From: Caballeronia sp. SBC1
GTDB taxonomy: Bacteria; Pseudomonadota; Gammaproteobacteria; Burkholderiales; Burkholderiaceae
Direction of reading: 5' to 3'
Length of the DNA: 64,000 nucleotides
Assembly (NCBI RefSeq): GCF_011493005.1
Contig: NZ_CP049156.1
Location: 1,612,001 to 1,676,000 of the forward strand
The notes beneath the pieces are model-generated. The model had not been told where the DNA came from and made no database searches. It saw nothing but the letters and a program-made list of their open reading frames with translations. Shown here in pieces: positions 45,079-53,632 of the stretch. Position 1 is the first letter of the stretch. Each line of letters opens with the position of its first letter. The translations under genes and the position numbers were made by a program.

Positions 45079-45885
45079 TCAGATCAGCGGCGAGCCGACA
45101 CCGTCCATCGGAATGATTGCACCCGATACGTAACTCGCCCGGCGGCTCGCCAGGAATAGCGCAACGTCCGCGATCTCCTCGGGTTTCGCGTATCGTCCAA
45201 GCGGCACCTTTGCCTGGCTTAGCGCCAGCGCTTCATCTCGCGTGACGCCCAGTCGTTGCGCCTCGAGCGCCAGCGATTCCTCCACACGCTCCGTCAACGT
45301 CGCACCCGGATTGATCGCGTTGATGCGAATGCCCAGCTTCGCGTAATGATGCGCGAGACCGACGGTTGCCAGCATTAGAGCCGCGTTCGCCGCACCGCCC
45401 GCAATATGGATGTCGCTCGCGATCTTTCCACCCATTCCGATGATGTTCACCACTGCACCCGGCTCGGCCTTGGGGTTCGCTTTCAGCCGTTCGGCCATTT
45501 GCTTCAGCACGGCTTGCTGAGGGTAGATGCAGGGGAAATATTTCGCTTCCATTGCGGCCTTGTAGCTGGCGGCATCGAGGAGATCGGGATCGTAGCGTTT
45601 AGCGGCGCCCGCGCAATTCACCAGAATGTCGATCGGGCCAAGCGCGCCAGTCGCTTCTTCCACCACGTCTTGCGCGCTGTGCGCTTCGTGAAGATCGGCA
45701 CGCGCGAGATGCACGTGAAAGCCATCCTTCGCGAGTTCTTCGCGAGCGCGGGCGAGATTTGCCGGATCGCGTGAAACAATCGCGACGCGCGCACCTTCCG
45801 CTGCAAACGCCCGCGCACACGCGAAGCCGATACCCTTGCTGCCGCCCGTGATGAGCACGATCTTGCCGGCGAGTCCCAAGTCCAT
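45079..45885 (-). CDS. SDR family protein without the Tyr-Lys dyad
   Basis: 268 residues from ATG 45885 behind AAGGAG (a GTG three codons earlier is less likely). The dinucleotide loop TGGSKGIGFACARAFAAEGA and NCAG are intact and the end is ASYVSGAIIPMDGVGSPLI. Where SDR enzymes have YxxxK, the text is HIAGGAANAALMLATVG: the Lys place holds Asn and the Tyr place holds Gly. Either another residue acts as base or it is not a normal reductase. Substrate unknown. Confidence 0.88.
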   Translation of the reverse strand: MDLGLAGKIVLITGGSKGIGFACARAFAAEGARVAIVSRDPANLARAREELAKDGFHVHLARADLHEAHSAQDVVEEATGALGPIDILVNCAGAAKRYDPDLLDAASYKAAMEAKYFPCIYPQQAVLKQMAERLKANPKAEPGAVVNIIGMGGKIASDIHIAGGAANAALMLATVGLAHHYAKLGIRINAINPGATLTERVEESLALEAQRLGVTRDEALALSQAKVPLGRYAKPEEIADVALFLASRRASYVSGAIIPMDGVGSPLI

Positions 45886-46026
45886 GAGGTTCACTCCTTT
45901 CGAGGCCGATGATCGATTCGACGGTCAACTCGACACGCGTGGAATCGTTATCGAGACACGATAGCAGACGCTGGGAGATGTGTGCGGTTCGGAGAAACGC
46001 GCTGGAAGCGCTCGCAGGATGACGGC

Positions 46027-47217
46027 TCAGTAGCTACCGTTCGCGAACTTCGCGATAGGGTCGTCGGAGACAGCGGGGCGCGTGGGCGTGAGCAAATTCG
46101 TGGAGGCACGCATCACGTGAGCGGCGGGGTCGGACGCGGGGATCCGGCCAGCCGATGAGGGTTGCTGCTCTGGTTGTCTCTCTTGTATCGAACGCACCTG
46201 CTGCGCCGCCAGCCGGGCGGTGGGCGGTGGTGGCTCGAAGGCATCGGCAGCGGCCGCGATGGGGTCGGGTGCATTCGATGCCGCCGCGATCGCATTCGAT
46301 TCAGCCTGTGACTCGCGAGGCGGTGACGTTGCGTTTGCTGATTGCGATTGACGTTGTGCGGCGGAGAGCGAGGAAGGCGGTGGTTCGAACGGATCGGCGC
46401 CCGAGCGGGCGGTCGTAATGGCCGGTGAGACGGCGCCCGCCGATTGCGCCTGTCGCTGAGCGGATGACCACGCGGGCGGTGGCGGTTCGAACTGATCGGC
46501 GGCGGTACGGTAGGCGCCTGCGGGCGGTGGCGTTGTAGTCGTCATGGCCGGCGGTGGTTTATAACGGTCGCCGACCTGTGCGGCAACTTGCGTCGGTGAA
46601 CGGCCTGACGCACCATCCGCCGGTACAGGAACCGGGGACGCCAGATAGGTTGGTGTGTCGAACGGAGCTGGAGCAGCTTTCGGCGGCGCGACGCGCCGGA
46701 TGCCATCGAAACGCTTTGCCCAATACGGATTGGTGAGGTAATCGAGCCGCACGGTGCCGCCTGTCGACGGCGCGTTCACGAAGCGCAGCTTACCCACGTA
46801 GATTCCGACGTGCGAATGTGGCCGGCCCGTCGTGTTGAAGAAAATCAGGTCGCCAGGGGCAACTTCGTCGGGTTCAATCGATTCGCCGCGCACGCTCATG
46901 TCCGCGGTCGTGCGTGGCAGATTCACCGATGCCGCCCGATCCACCACATAGCGCACAAGCCCGCTGCAATCAAAACCTGCCTCCGGAGTATTGCCTCCCC
47001 AGCGATACGGCACGCCCACAAGCGACATCGCCTGAATGGAAATTTCCTCGCGTCCGACGCTGTGATCGACGAAATTCGGGAAGCCGGAGGGTGTGGCGAA
47101 GGTGCGATTAGACGCGGTAGCGTTCGATGCAGCCGGCGCACGCGACACCCGCGTCGGCGCGCTGGAGCACGCGGCAACGAGGAGGGTGAGGAGCAGCAGT
47201 GACCAAAGTCGACGCAT
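46027..47217 (-). CDS. NlpC/P60 family lipoprotein, peptidoglycan hydrolase
   Basis: 396 residues from ATG 47217; an in-frame ATG at 47259 would add 14 residues. A lipoprotein signal ends in LLVAAC17. The NlpC/P60 domain has YRWGGNTPEAGFDCSGLV with Cys84, then His136 in HSHVGIYVG; the third place is Asn148. Such enzymes cut gamma-D-Glu-DAP bonds in cell-wall peptides. The C-terminal 220 residues are low-complexity with three copies of an FEPPP unit followed by AQRQxQSA (at 243, 277, 327). Confidence 0.9.
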   Translation of the reverse strand: MRRLWSLLLLTLLVAACSSAPTRVSRAPAASNATASNRTFATPSGFPNFVDHSVGREEISIQAMSLVGVPYRWGGNTPEAGFDCSGLVRYVVDRAASVNLPRTTADMSVRGESIEPDEVAPGDLIFFNTTGRPHSHVGIYVGKLRFVNAPSTGGTVRLDYLTNPYWAKRFDGIRRVAPPKAAPAPFDTPTYLASPVPVPADGASGRSPTQVAAQVGDRYKPPPAMTTTTPPPAGAYRTAADQFEPPPPAWSSAQRQAQSAGAVSPAITTARSGADPFEPPPSSLSAAQRQSQSANATSPPRESQAESNAIAAASNAPDPIAAAADAFEPPPPTARLAAQQVRSIQERQPEQQPSSAGRIPASDPAAHVMRASTNLLTPTRPAVSDDPIAKFANGSY

Positions 47218-47355
47218 TCGAAAGGGCGAGCTGAGGGTGAACGGAAGGCTCGCCGTCATGGCGGTCTCGCGATACTAGCCCGTCAGACGGAGCTCAAGCA
47301 AGTTTTCTTGATAAGTCACTTGAGGTTTACGCTGTAAGTGTTGCTTCGGAGGAAC

Positions 47356-47376
47356 GTGTTTTAAGGTCTAAAACAC
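47356..47376. promoter_or_regulatory. Inverted repeat upstream of the NlpC/P60 gene
   Basis: Perfect 8-bp dyad GTGTTTTA-AGGTC-TAAAACAC between the phoH terminator and the NlpC/P60 start, on the promoter side. A candidate operator; the binding protein is unknown. Confidence 0.4.
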
Positions 47377-47392
47377 GATGAAAAGACGAAAA

Positions 47393-47423
47393 AAAGCCCG
47401 GCAAGCGATGCTTGCCGGGCTTT
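47393..47423. terminator. Rho-independent terminator after phoH
   Basis: Stem AAAGCCCGGCAAGC / GCTTGCCGGGCTTT with a 3-nt loop, A-run on one side. It ends the minus-strand PIN-PhoH gene. Confidence 0.85.
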
Positions 47424-47440
47424 CAAAGCGCGTTGAAAAT

Positions 47441-49303
47441 TTAAAGAATATCGGACGCGTAATCCGCCAGCCGTGAGCGTTCGCCGCGCGCGAGCGTGAC
47501 GTGACCGCTATGCGTCCAGCCCTTGAAGCGGTCGACCACGTACGTCAGGCCCGAACTGCCTTCCGTCAGATACGGCGTGTCGATCTGCGCGATATTGCCC
47601 AGACACACGATCTTCGTGCCCGGACCGGCGCGCGTGACGAGCGTTTTCATCTGCTTGGGAGTCAGGTTCTGCGCTTCGTCGATGATCACGTATTTGTCCA
47701 CGAAGGTCCGGCCGCGCATGAAGTTCATGCTCTTCACCTTCAAGCGTGACCGGATCAATTCCTGCGTGGCGGCGCGGCCCCATTCGCCGGCGGCGTCGTC
47801 GGTTTTTTGCAGGACTTCGAGGTTGTCGTCGAATGCGCCCATCCACGGCTGCATCTTTTCCTCTTCCGTACCCGGCAAGAAGCCGATGTCTTCGCCAACC
47901 GGAACCGTCGCACGCGTCACGATGATCTCGTTATAGCGCTTGTCGTCGAGCACTTGCGCGAGGCCGGCGGCCAGCGCCATCAAGGTCTTGCCGGTACCTG
48001 CCTGACCCAGCAGCGTGACGAAATCCACGTCCGGGTTCATCAGCAGGTTCAACGCGAAATTCTGCTCGCGATTACGCGACGTGATGCCCCACACGTTGTT
48101 TTTGTGATGGCTGTAATCGCGCAGCGTTTGCAGCAGCGCCGTCTTGCCGTTCAACTCGCGCACGATGCCGTAGAACGACGGTTCGCCGTTCTGCGGTTCG
48201 AAATAAACGAACTCGTTCACCAGCATGGACGCGCATTGCGGACCGGTCACGCGGTAATACGTCGTGCCCGTCTTGGTGTCCTGCCAGCTTTCCATGCCCT
48301 TCGCGTGCTTCGTCCAGAAGTCCGAAGGCAACGCGCGGACGCCGGAATAGAGCAGGTCCTTGTCTTCCAGCACCTGGTCGTTGAAATAATCTTCAGCGGG
48401 CAGGCCGAGCGCGTGGGCCTTGATGCGCATGTTGATGTCTTTCGACACCAGCACGACCTGGCGATCCGTACGCTCCTTCTGCAGCGCGCGAACCACGCCG
48501 AGAATCTGGTTGTCGGCCTTGCCAACGGGCAGGCCCTCGACCGGCTCAATGTCCGTCAGCGTGGTCTGGAAGTACAGGCGGCCGGTGGCATCGCGATTGC
48601 CCAGCGCGGACAACGGCAGTCCGGCGGCCATCTCACCGACGTGCGCCACGAGCGCATCCAGCGTGCGGCTCACCTGACGCGCATTGCGCGCGACTTCCGA
48701 CATACCCTTCTTGTGGTTATCGAGCTCCTCGAGCGTCATCATGGGCAGATAGACGTCGTGTTCCTCGAACCGGAACAGCGATGACGGATCGTGCATCAGC
48801 ACGTTCGTGTCGAGTACGAACAGCTTGCCGATCTCGTTTTCCGGCTGGCCACGCTGGCGGCGTTTTTGCTGGCCGCGCGGTTGAGCGGTTGCCACGGTCG
48901 CGGCCGGCGCTTCGGAGCGCGACGGCGTGCGCGCTTCGACCGGCGCGCGTGCGACAGCCGGTGTGGTTTCAACCTGTTCGGCCGGTGCCGCAGCGGGTTG
49001 CAGCAACGCCGCAGTTTGTTTCGTGCGGCGCGTGCGCGCGGCGGGTGCTGCGTCAGAGGCTTCTACCGCTGAGCCTTTCGCCGCGTTCGCAAGCGTCTCG
49101 CTTGCTATAGCGCGCAACGTATTGGCGGTGTTCGCGGCAGCAGGCCGCGAAGCGCCGACGCTGGCGCCAAAATCGGATTCGGTTTCAACTAGATCGCCGT
49201 CGCTTGCCTGCTTTTTCGATGATCGGGCAGGCCGGGCTTTGGCTTTGTATTCTTCAGACGGCAGGAGGTTGCCGAGCTTGACGGGTGCGGTAGGCAAAGG
49301 CAT
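47441..49303 (-). CDS. PIN-PhoH family ATPase/ribonuclease
   Basis: 620 residues from ATG 49303 after AGGAAAA (the frame is open 110 codons further up, unlikely to be used). Residues 20-155 are a disordered Ala/Pro/Thr-rich stretch. A PIN domain starts at 160 (LFVLDTNVLMHDPSS, Asp165) and includes VLVSKDINMRIKA. The PhoH ATPase follows: Walker A GQAGTGKT at 433-440 and Walker B VIIDEAQNLTPKQMKTL. PhoH2-type proteins are RNA helicase-nucleases. The long N-terminal tail is unusual for the family. Confidence 0.93.
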   Translation of the reverse strand: MPLPTAPVKLGNLLPSEEYKAKARPARSSKKQASDGDLVETESDFGASVGASRPAAANTANTLRAIASETLANAAKGSAVEASDAAPAARTRRTKQTAALLQPAAAPAEQVETTPAVARAPVEARTPSRSEAPAATVATAQPRGQQKRRQRGQPENEIGKLFVLDTNVLMHDPSSLFRFEEHDVYLPMMTLEELDNHKKGMSEVARNARQVSRTLDALVAHVGEMAAGLPLSALGNRDATGRLYFQTTLTDIEPVEGLPVGKADNQILGVVRALQKERTDRQVVLVSKDINMRIKAHALGLPAEDYFNDQVLEDKDLLYSGVRALPSDFWTKHAKGMESWQDTKTGTTYYRVTGPQCASMLVNEFVYFEPQNGEPSFYGIVRELNGKTALLQTLRDYSHHKNNVWGITSRNREQNFALNLLMNPDVDFVTLLGQAGTGKTLMALAAGLAQVLDDKRYNEIIVTRATVPVGEDIGFLPGTEEEKMQPWMGAFDDNLEVLQKTDDAAGEWGRAATQELIRSRLKVKSMNFMRGRTFVDKYVIIDEAQNLTPKQMKTLVTRAGPGTKIVCLGNIAQIDTPYLTEGSSGLTYVVDRFKGWTHSGHVTLARGERSRLADYASDIL

Positions 49304-49574
49304 GGTTTTCCTCGATAGGATTCGGATCGTATGTCGTGCGTCGCCTGTCGCATCCTGCGTAGGTCTTTCGGGCCTCAGGCTTTCAGCCAAAAGGCCGGAC
49401 GTCGATGCAGTTTGCGCCCGGAGACGCGCTTCGGTTTCGAAAACGCCGGTTCGCCTAGATTTCGATCGGCTCCTTGGAAGTTGCGTCCTGAAGAAAACGG
49501 GGATGAAACGCACGGACGGCGCGGGACGCCCAGGGCGCACACGCTGCGGGTGAGAGAGCGTCCGCAAACAAAAA

Positions 49575-49606
49575 AGCCGCCGTCCCGGACGATGGGACCA
49601 GCGGCT
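49575..49606 (-). terminator. Rho-independent terminator after bcp
   Basis: On the minus strand AGCCGCTGGTCCC pairs with GGGACGGCGGCT (one bulge) and is followed by a T-run (TTTTTTG). Confidence 0.8.
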
Positions 49607-49778
49607 CGACAGCGCCTGCTTCAAAGCGCCTTTCAACTTCCGCCACGCCCCAGGATTGCAGACGTGGCGTGTAGCGGGACCCCGTGCCGGTCGCGGGGAA
49701 AACCGCGAAACACCGGACGCTACGCAAAGAGAAATGGAGGGAAGGGCAAGCGCTCATTGCGAACCAATATAACGTGCC

Positions 49779-50240
49779 TCAAAGCGCTTGTACAGCTTCC
49801 ACAATCTGCTCAACGTGGCCTGGAACCTTTACGCCACGGAACTCCTGGCGAAGCACGCCGTCAGCGTCCAGCAGGAAGGTTGAACGCTCGATTCCGCGTA
49901 CTTCCTTCCCATACATTTTCTTCATTTTGATGACACCGAAGAGCGTGCAAATAGCTTCATCGGAATCGGATACCAGCGTGTACGGCAGCTCAAGCTTCGC
50001 CTTGAAGTTGTCGTGCGATTTCACGCTGTCACGCGAGATGCCGATCACTTCAGCGCCCGCCTTCTTGAATTGCGCATAAAGGTCACGGAATTGCAGGCTT
50101 TCCGTGGTACAGCCGGGCGTGTTGTCTTTTGGATAAAAAAACAGCACGACTTTCTTGCCTCGCAGGGACGACAGCGAAAAGTCGCCGCCGGTTGCGGGCG
50201 CGGTGAAATCGGGAACGGGTTGATCGACTGCGATCGGCAC
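49779..50240 (-). CDS. bcp: Thioredoxin-dependent peroxiredoxin Bcp
   Basis: 153 residues, GTG 50240 behind AAGGAG. The active-site text VVLFFYPKDNTPGCTTES has the peroxidatic Cys44. The second Cys that E. coli Bcp has five residues later is absent (Ser/Leu here); Cys97 in DEAICTLFGV could serve instead. Reduces hydroperoxides in the cytoplasm. A set of GGCCGGAG hairpins lies upstream. Confidence 0.95.
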   Translation of the reverse strand: MPIAVDQPVPDFTAPATGGDFSLSSLRGKKVVLFFYPKDNTPGCTTESLQFRDLYAQFKKAGAEVIGISRDSVKSHDNFKAKLELPYTLVSDSDEAICTLFGVIKMKKMYGKEVRGIERSTFLLDADGVLRQEFRGVKVPGHVEQIVEAVQAL

Positions 50241-50632
50241 GAAGTTTCTCCTTTGTCGGCCGGAGTTGGCGCTTCAGCGCTTACTCCGGCCCCATGCAAG
50301 TTTTCTGCGGTCGGCCGGAGTTGGCGTGTTGATCAGAATTGGCGCTTAAGTGCTTGCCCTGGTCCTATGCGCTTACTCCGGTCCCATGGTTGCTGTTATT
50401 GGTAGGCACCTGCCCGTGCGCCAGCTTCTGGTGAACGAGTACGTTAGAACGGTAGTGCGGATCCAGGAAGGGCTTGAGGCGTCCGGGCCAGGCTTGGTCT
50501 GGCTTGGTCATCCGCTTGCCTGGTTCAACAGAGCCGATCTGCCCGCCCATCCGCCCGAATTTGAGAAATAAGCCGCTCGGCCAAGCCCAGATCAAGCGTC
50601 AGACGCACGCACGCTTCAAACCGCCCAATGTG
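50241..50632. repeat. Duplicated GC hairpin element upstream of bcp
   Basis: GGCCGGAGTTGGCGCTTCAG...ACTCCGGCC at 50258-50292 can fold into a stem of about nine bases with an inner AGCGCT loop. A longer copy starts with GGCCGGAGTTGGCG at 50314 and ends with CTTACTCCGGTCCCATG by 50388. The rest of the gap (to 50632) has no gene. Confidence 0.6.
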
Positions 50633-51529
50633 TCAATCCGGCTGGAGTATCAGCTCGCCCGCGCGGCCTGGAATCTCGCCCCACGCGACAGGGTACGTGG
50701 GCAGCGTCGCGCGGTCCAGCGTTGCATGATAGTCGCCCATCGTGCAGAAGCTGTGACCTTGTGCGCTCCACCCGGCCAGCAATTGCTCGAATACCGTGGC
50801 CAGCTTTTGTCCTTCCAGTTCGGCGTGCAGCGTGAAGACCTGGTCGTGGGCCTGCTTCGACGTGAGACCCAGCAAATGCGCAGCAACGTTGCTCACGTCA
50901 ACGCCATCTACGCCGAGGACTTCATCCAGCGTAGGCAGCGTGGTGGGCATCTGGACGTGATTCAGCATTCGTCCGTCGAGCACCGGAATGTAGGGCGTGT
51001 GGCCACGCCCATCGGACGCGTACTTCATGCCCCACGCATCGATTTGTTCGAACGCGTAGCCGTTCATCTGCCAGCCCGCCGCGCCGTGCGTGACGGGCGG
51101 CGCGCCAAAGATCTCAACGAAACGCGCATGGCTGCGCTGCATCTGTTTGGCTGTCCACTCACGATTGCCGGCACGGACATTGTCCTGCCAGTACACGTGA
51201 TCCCACGTGTGGATGCCGCACTCGAAGCCCGCTTCATGAATCGCGCGCATTTCGGCAACCGCGCGGCGGCCGATATCCGGCCCCGGCAGCAGCACGCCGT
51301 ACATGAGCGTCTTGATGCCGTAATGCTCGACCACCGACGTCCGCGACACCTTCTTGAGAAACCCCGGGCGAAACACGCGGCGCAATGCCCAGCCGGTGTG
51401 ATCGGGTCCGAGGCTGAACAGGAACGTGGCGCGGGCGTGATATTTGTCGAGCAGGCGCGCGAGATTCGGCACACCTTCGCGCGTGCCACGCAAGGTGTCG
51501 ACGTCGATTTTCAGAACAATGCGAGCCAC
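50633..51529 (-). CDS. arnD: 4-deoxy-4-formamido-L-arabinose-phosphoundecaprenol deformylase ArnD
   Basis: 298 residues from GTG 51529 after AAGGA. It is a polysaccharide deacetylase-type enzyme: metal residues in LKIDVDTLRGTREGVPNLAR, HTWDHVYWQDN and APPVTHGAAGWQMNG. It removes the formyl group from undecaprenyl-phosphate-linked Ara4FN at the inner membrane. Last gene of the minus-strand arn cluster; its start lies 9 bp after the decarboxylase stop. Confidence 0.93.
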   Translation of the reverse strand: MARIVLKIDVDTLRGTREGVPNLARLLDKYHARATFLFSLGPDHTGWALRRVFRPGFLKKVSRTSVVEHYGIKTLMYGVLLPGPDIGRRAVAEMRAIHEAGFECGIHTWDHVYWQDNVRAGNREWTAKQMQRSHARFVEIFGAPPVTHGAAGWQMNGYAFEQIDAWGMKYASDGRGHTPYIPVLDGRMLNHVQMPTTLPTLDEVLGVDGVDVSNVAAHLLGLTSKQAHDQVFTLHAELEGQKLATVFEQLLAGWSAQGHSFCTMGDYHATLDRATLPTYPVAWGEIPGRAGELILQPD

Positions 51530-51538
51530 GCGCCGTCC

Positions 51539-52588
51539 TTAAGACTGATCTTCGACAAGGCGCCGCGCCGTGCCTACATCGCCGCGATAGGCTTCAAAAA
51601 TCTTGCGCAACGCGTCGTCCATGGTCGCGACCGGTTTCCAGTCGAGTTCCTGGATGGTGTTGTCAATCTTCGGCACACGGTTCTGCACGTCCTGATAACC
51701 CGCGCCGTAGTAATCGCCCGACGACGTTTCCACGAGCTGAACCGTCTTCGCGCTTTCCGCGTATTCGGCAATCTCGTTCGCGAGCTTCAGCATCTTGTTC
51801 GCGAGTTCACGGACCGAGAAGTTGTTGCTCGGATTGCCGATGTTATAGATCTTGCCCGTCGCTACGCCGTTCTTGTTTTCGATGATCTTCATCAACGCGC
51901 CAATGCCGTCGTCAATATCCGTGAACGCACGCTTTTGCGCGCCGCCATCGACCAGGCTGATGTTTTCGCCGCGTACGATGTGACCCAGGAATTGCGTGAC
52001 CACGCGCGAGCTGCCTTCCTTCGGCGTGTAGATCGAGTCGAGGCCCGGGCCGATCCAGTTGAACGGTCGGAACAGCGTGAAGTTCAAGCCTTCCATGCCG
52101 TAACCCCAGATCACGCGGTCCATCAACTGCTTCGAGCACGCGTAGATCCAGCGCGGCTTGTTGATCGGGCCGTAGCTCAGTTGCGATTCTTCGGGATCGA
52201 ATTGCTCGTCGGTGCACATGCCGTACACCTCGGACGTGGACGGAAACACGAGGTGCTTACCGTATTTCACGGCTGAACGCACGATGGGCAGGTTCGCTTC
52301 GAAGTCGAGTTCGAAGACGCGCAGCGGCTGCTTGACGTAGGTGGCCGGCGTGGCAATAGCGACGAGCGGCAGGATCACATCGCACTTCTTGATGTGATAT
52401 TCGACCCACTCCTTGTTGATCGTGATGTCGCCTTCGAAGAAATGCATGCGCTCGTGATTGGCGAGGTCGCCGAGACGGTCGCGTTGCATGTCCATACCGA
52501 AGACTTCCCAGTCGGTCGTCTCGAGAATGCGCTTGGAGAGGTGGTGGCCAATGAAGCCGTTGACACCCAGGATCAGGACTTTTTTCAT
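51539..52588 (-). CDS. UDP-glucuronate decarboxylase, ArnA C-terminal half as a separate protein
   Basis: 349 residues. Rossmann loop VLILGVNGFIGHHLSKRI, catalytic Tyr-Lys in IYACSKQLMDR, PSTSEVYGMC and FRPFNWIGPGLD are those of the ArnA dehydrogenase domain. It oxidises and decarboxylates UDP-glucuronic acid to the 4-keto sugar that ArnB aminates. In E. coli this is fused to the formyltransferase; here the two are separate genes with overlapping stop and start (ATGA). Confidence 0.93.
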   Translation of the reverse strand: MKKVLILGVNGFIGHHLSKRILETTDWEVFGMDMQRDRLGDLANHERMHFFEGDITINKEWVEYHIKKCDVILPLVAIATPATYVKQPLRVFELDFEANLPIVRSAVKYGKHLVFPSTSEVYGMCTDEQFDPEESQLSYGPINKPRWIYACSKQLMDRVIWGYGMEGLNFTLFRPFNWIGPGLDSIYTPKEGSSRVVTQFLGHIVRGENISLVDGGAQKRAFTDIDDGIGALMKIIENKNGVATGKIYNIGNPSNNFSVRELANKMLKLANEIAEYAESAKTVQLVETSSGDYYGAGYQDVQNRVPKIDNTIQELDWKPVATMDDALRKIFEAYRGDVGTARRLVEDQS

Positions 52589-53625
52589 GAATGAGGAAGT
52601 GATTGAGTGAGTCGGCCGAATTCGGCGGGACTGACGACGCGTTCGCCGCCGGCGGGAGTCTGGCTTTCGTCCACGAATGGTTGCCGTAGTTCACGGATGG
52701 CGACGACGCGGCGGTCGCCGCATACGCCAAACAGGGCATTATCCTTCACGTGCAGCCCAGGGGGCAAATTCGAGACCTCACGCAGGCTCTCGGTATTGAC
52801 ACCCGGCAGGCCGTTTTCGGGCACGAGGCGAGCCCGCGCGACAATAAACCGCGCCTGGCCGATGTCCGTAAAAGCCCCCGGATACGGCGGCGCGACGGCG
52901 CGGATCAGGTTGTAGACCTGCTGCGCCGTTTGCGACCAGTCGATGCGTCCATCCTCCGGCTTCCGGCCGCCGAAGTAGCTGCCTTTCGTGAGGTCGTTTG
53001 GCAAATGCGACGCTTCGCCCGCGATCAAAGCCGGCAAGACACGCCACAAGGTTTGTTCTGCGGCGACGGTGGTTTTGTCGAAGACTTGCGCGGCGGTGTC
53101 GTCGGGGAGAATGGGCACGGGTGTCTGGGCGAGGATCGCTCCGGCGTCGGGTTTTGCGGCCATCTCGTGCAGCGTCGCGCCCGTTTCGGTTTCTCCGTTC
53201 AACACGGCCCAATTGGTCGGCACGCGTCCTCGATACTTCGGCAACAACGAACCGTGCATGTTGTACGCGCCGCGCGCGGCGAGCGCGAGCAGGCCGACCG
53301 GCAGCATATGCCGGTAATAGAACGAGAAAATGAAGTCCGGCGCGAGTTCGCTGATTGCGTCACGCAGTTCGGGCGACTTGGGATCGGCCGGCGTGATGAC
53401 CGTGATGCCATGATCCGCTGCGACGGACTTCACGCTGCCGAACCAGATGTTCTCGTCCGGATTGTCTTCGTGCGTGACAACCAGCGCGACCTCCACGCCG
53501 CGCGCGAGCAGGACCTGCAGGCAGCGCAAGCCGACGTTGTGATACGCGAACACGACCGCACGGGGCTTTGCGCGCGGAGCGTTTGTAGTGCTTGCAGGGC
53601 TTGTAGCAGTCACCGCCGGGTTCAT
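52585..53625 (-). CDS. UDP-Ara4N formyltransferase, ArnA N-terminal half as a separate protein
   Basis: 346 residues, ATG 53625 after GAGG. A first 25-residue Ala/Thr-rich tail, then the formyltransferase fold. The catalytic Asn-His is in YNMHGSLLPKYRGRVPTNW, the Asp in AAKPDAGAI. It formylates UDP-Ara4N with N10-formyltetrahydrofolate before ArnC. It precedes the decarboxylase gene and follows arnC by 7 bp. Confidence 0.93.
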   Translation of the reverse strand: MNPAVTATSPASTTNAPRAKPRAVVFAYHNVGLRCLQVLLARGVEVALVVTHEDNPDENIWFGSVKSVAADHGITVITPADPKSPELRDAISELAPDFIFSFYYRHMLPVGLLALAARGAYNMHGSLLPKYRGRVPTNWAVLNGETETGATLHEMAAKPDAGAILAQTPVPILPDDTAAQVFDKTTVAAEQTLWRVLPALIAGEASHLPNDLTKGSYFGGRKPEDGRIDWSQTAQQVYNLIRAVAPPYPGAFTDIGQARFIVARARLVPENGLPGVNTESLREVSNLPPGLHVKDNALFGVCGDRRVVAIRELRQPFVDESQTPAGGERVVSPAEFGRLTQSLPHS

Positions 53626-53632
53626 AGCGGCC

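Noticed and set aside
50474..52276. 600-codon plus-strand frame opposite arnD and the decarboxylase
   Set aside because: Shadow frame; both minus-strand genes have full catalytic motifs.
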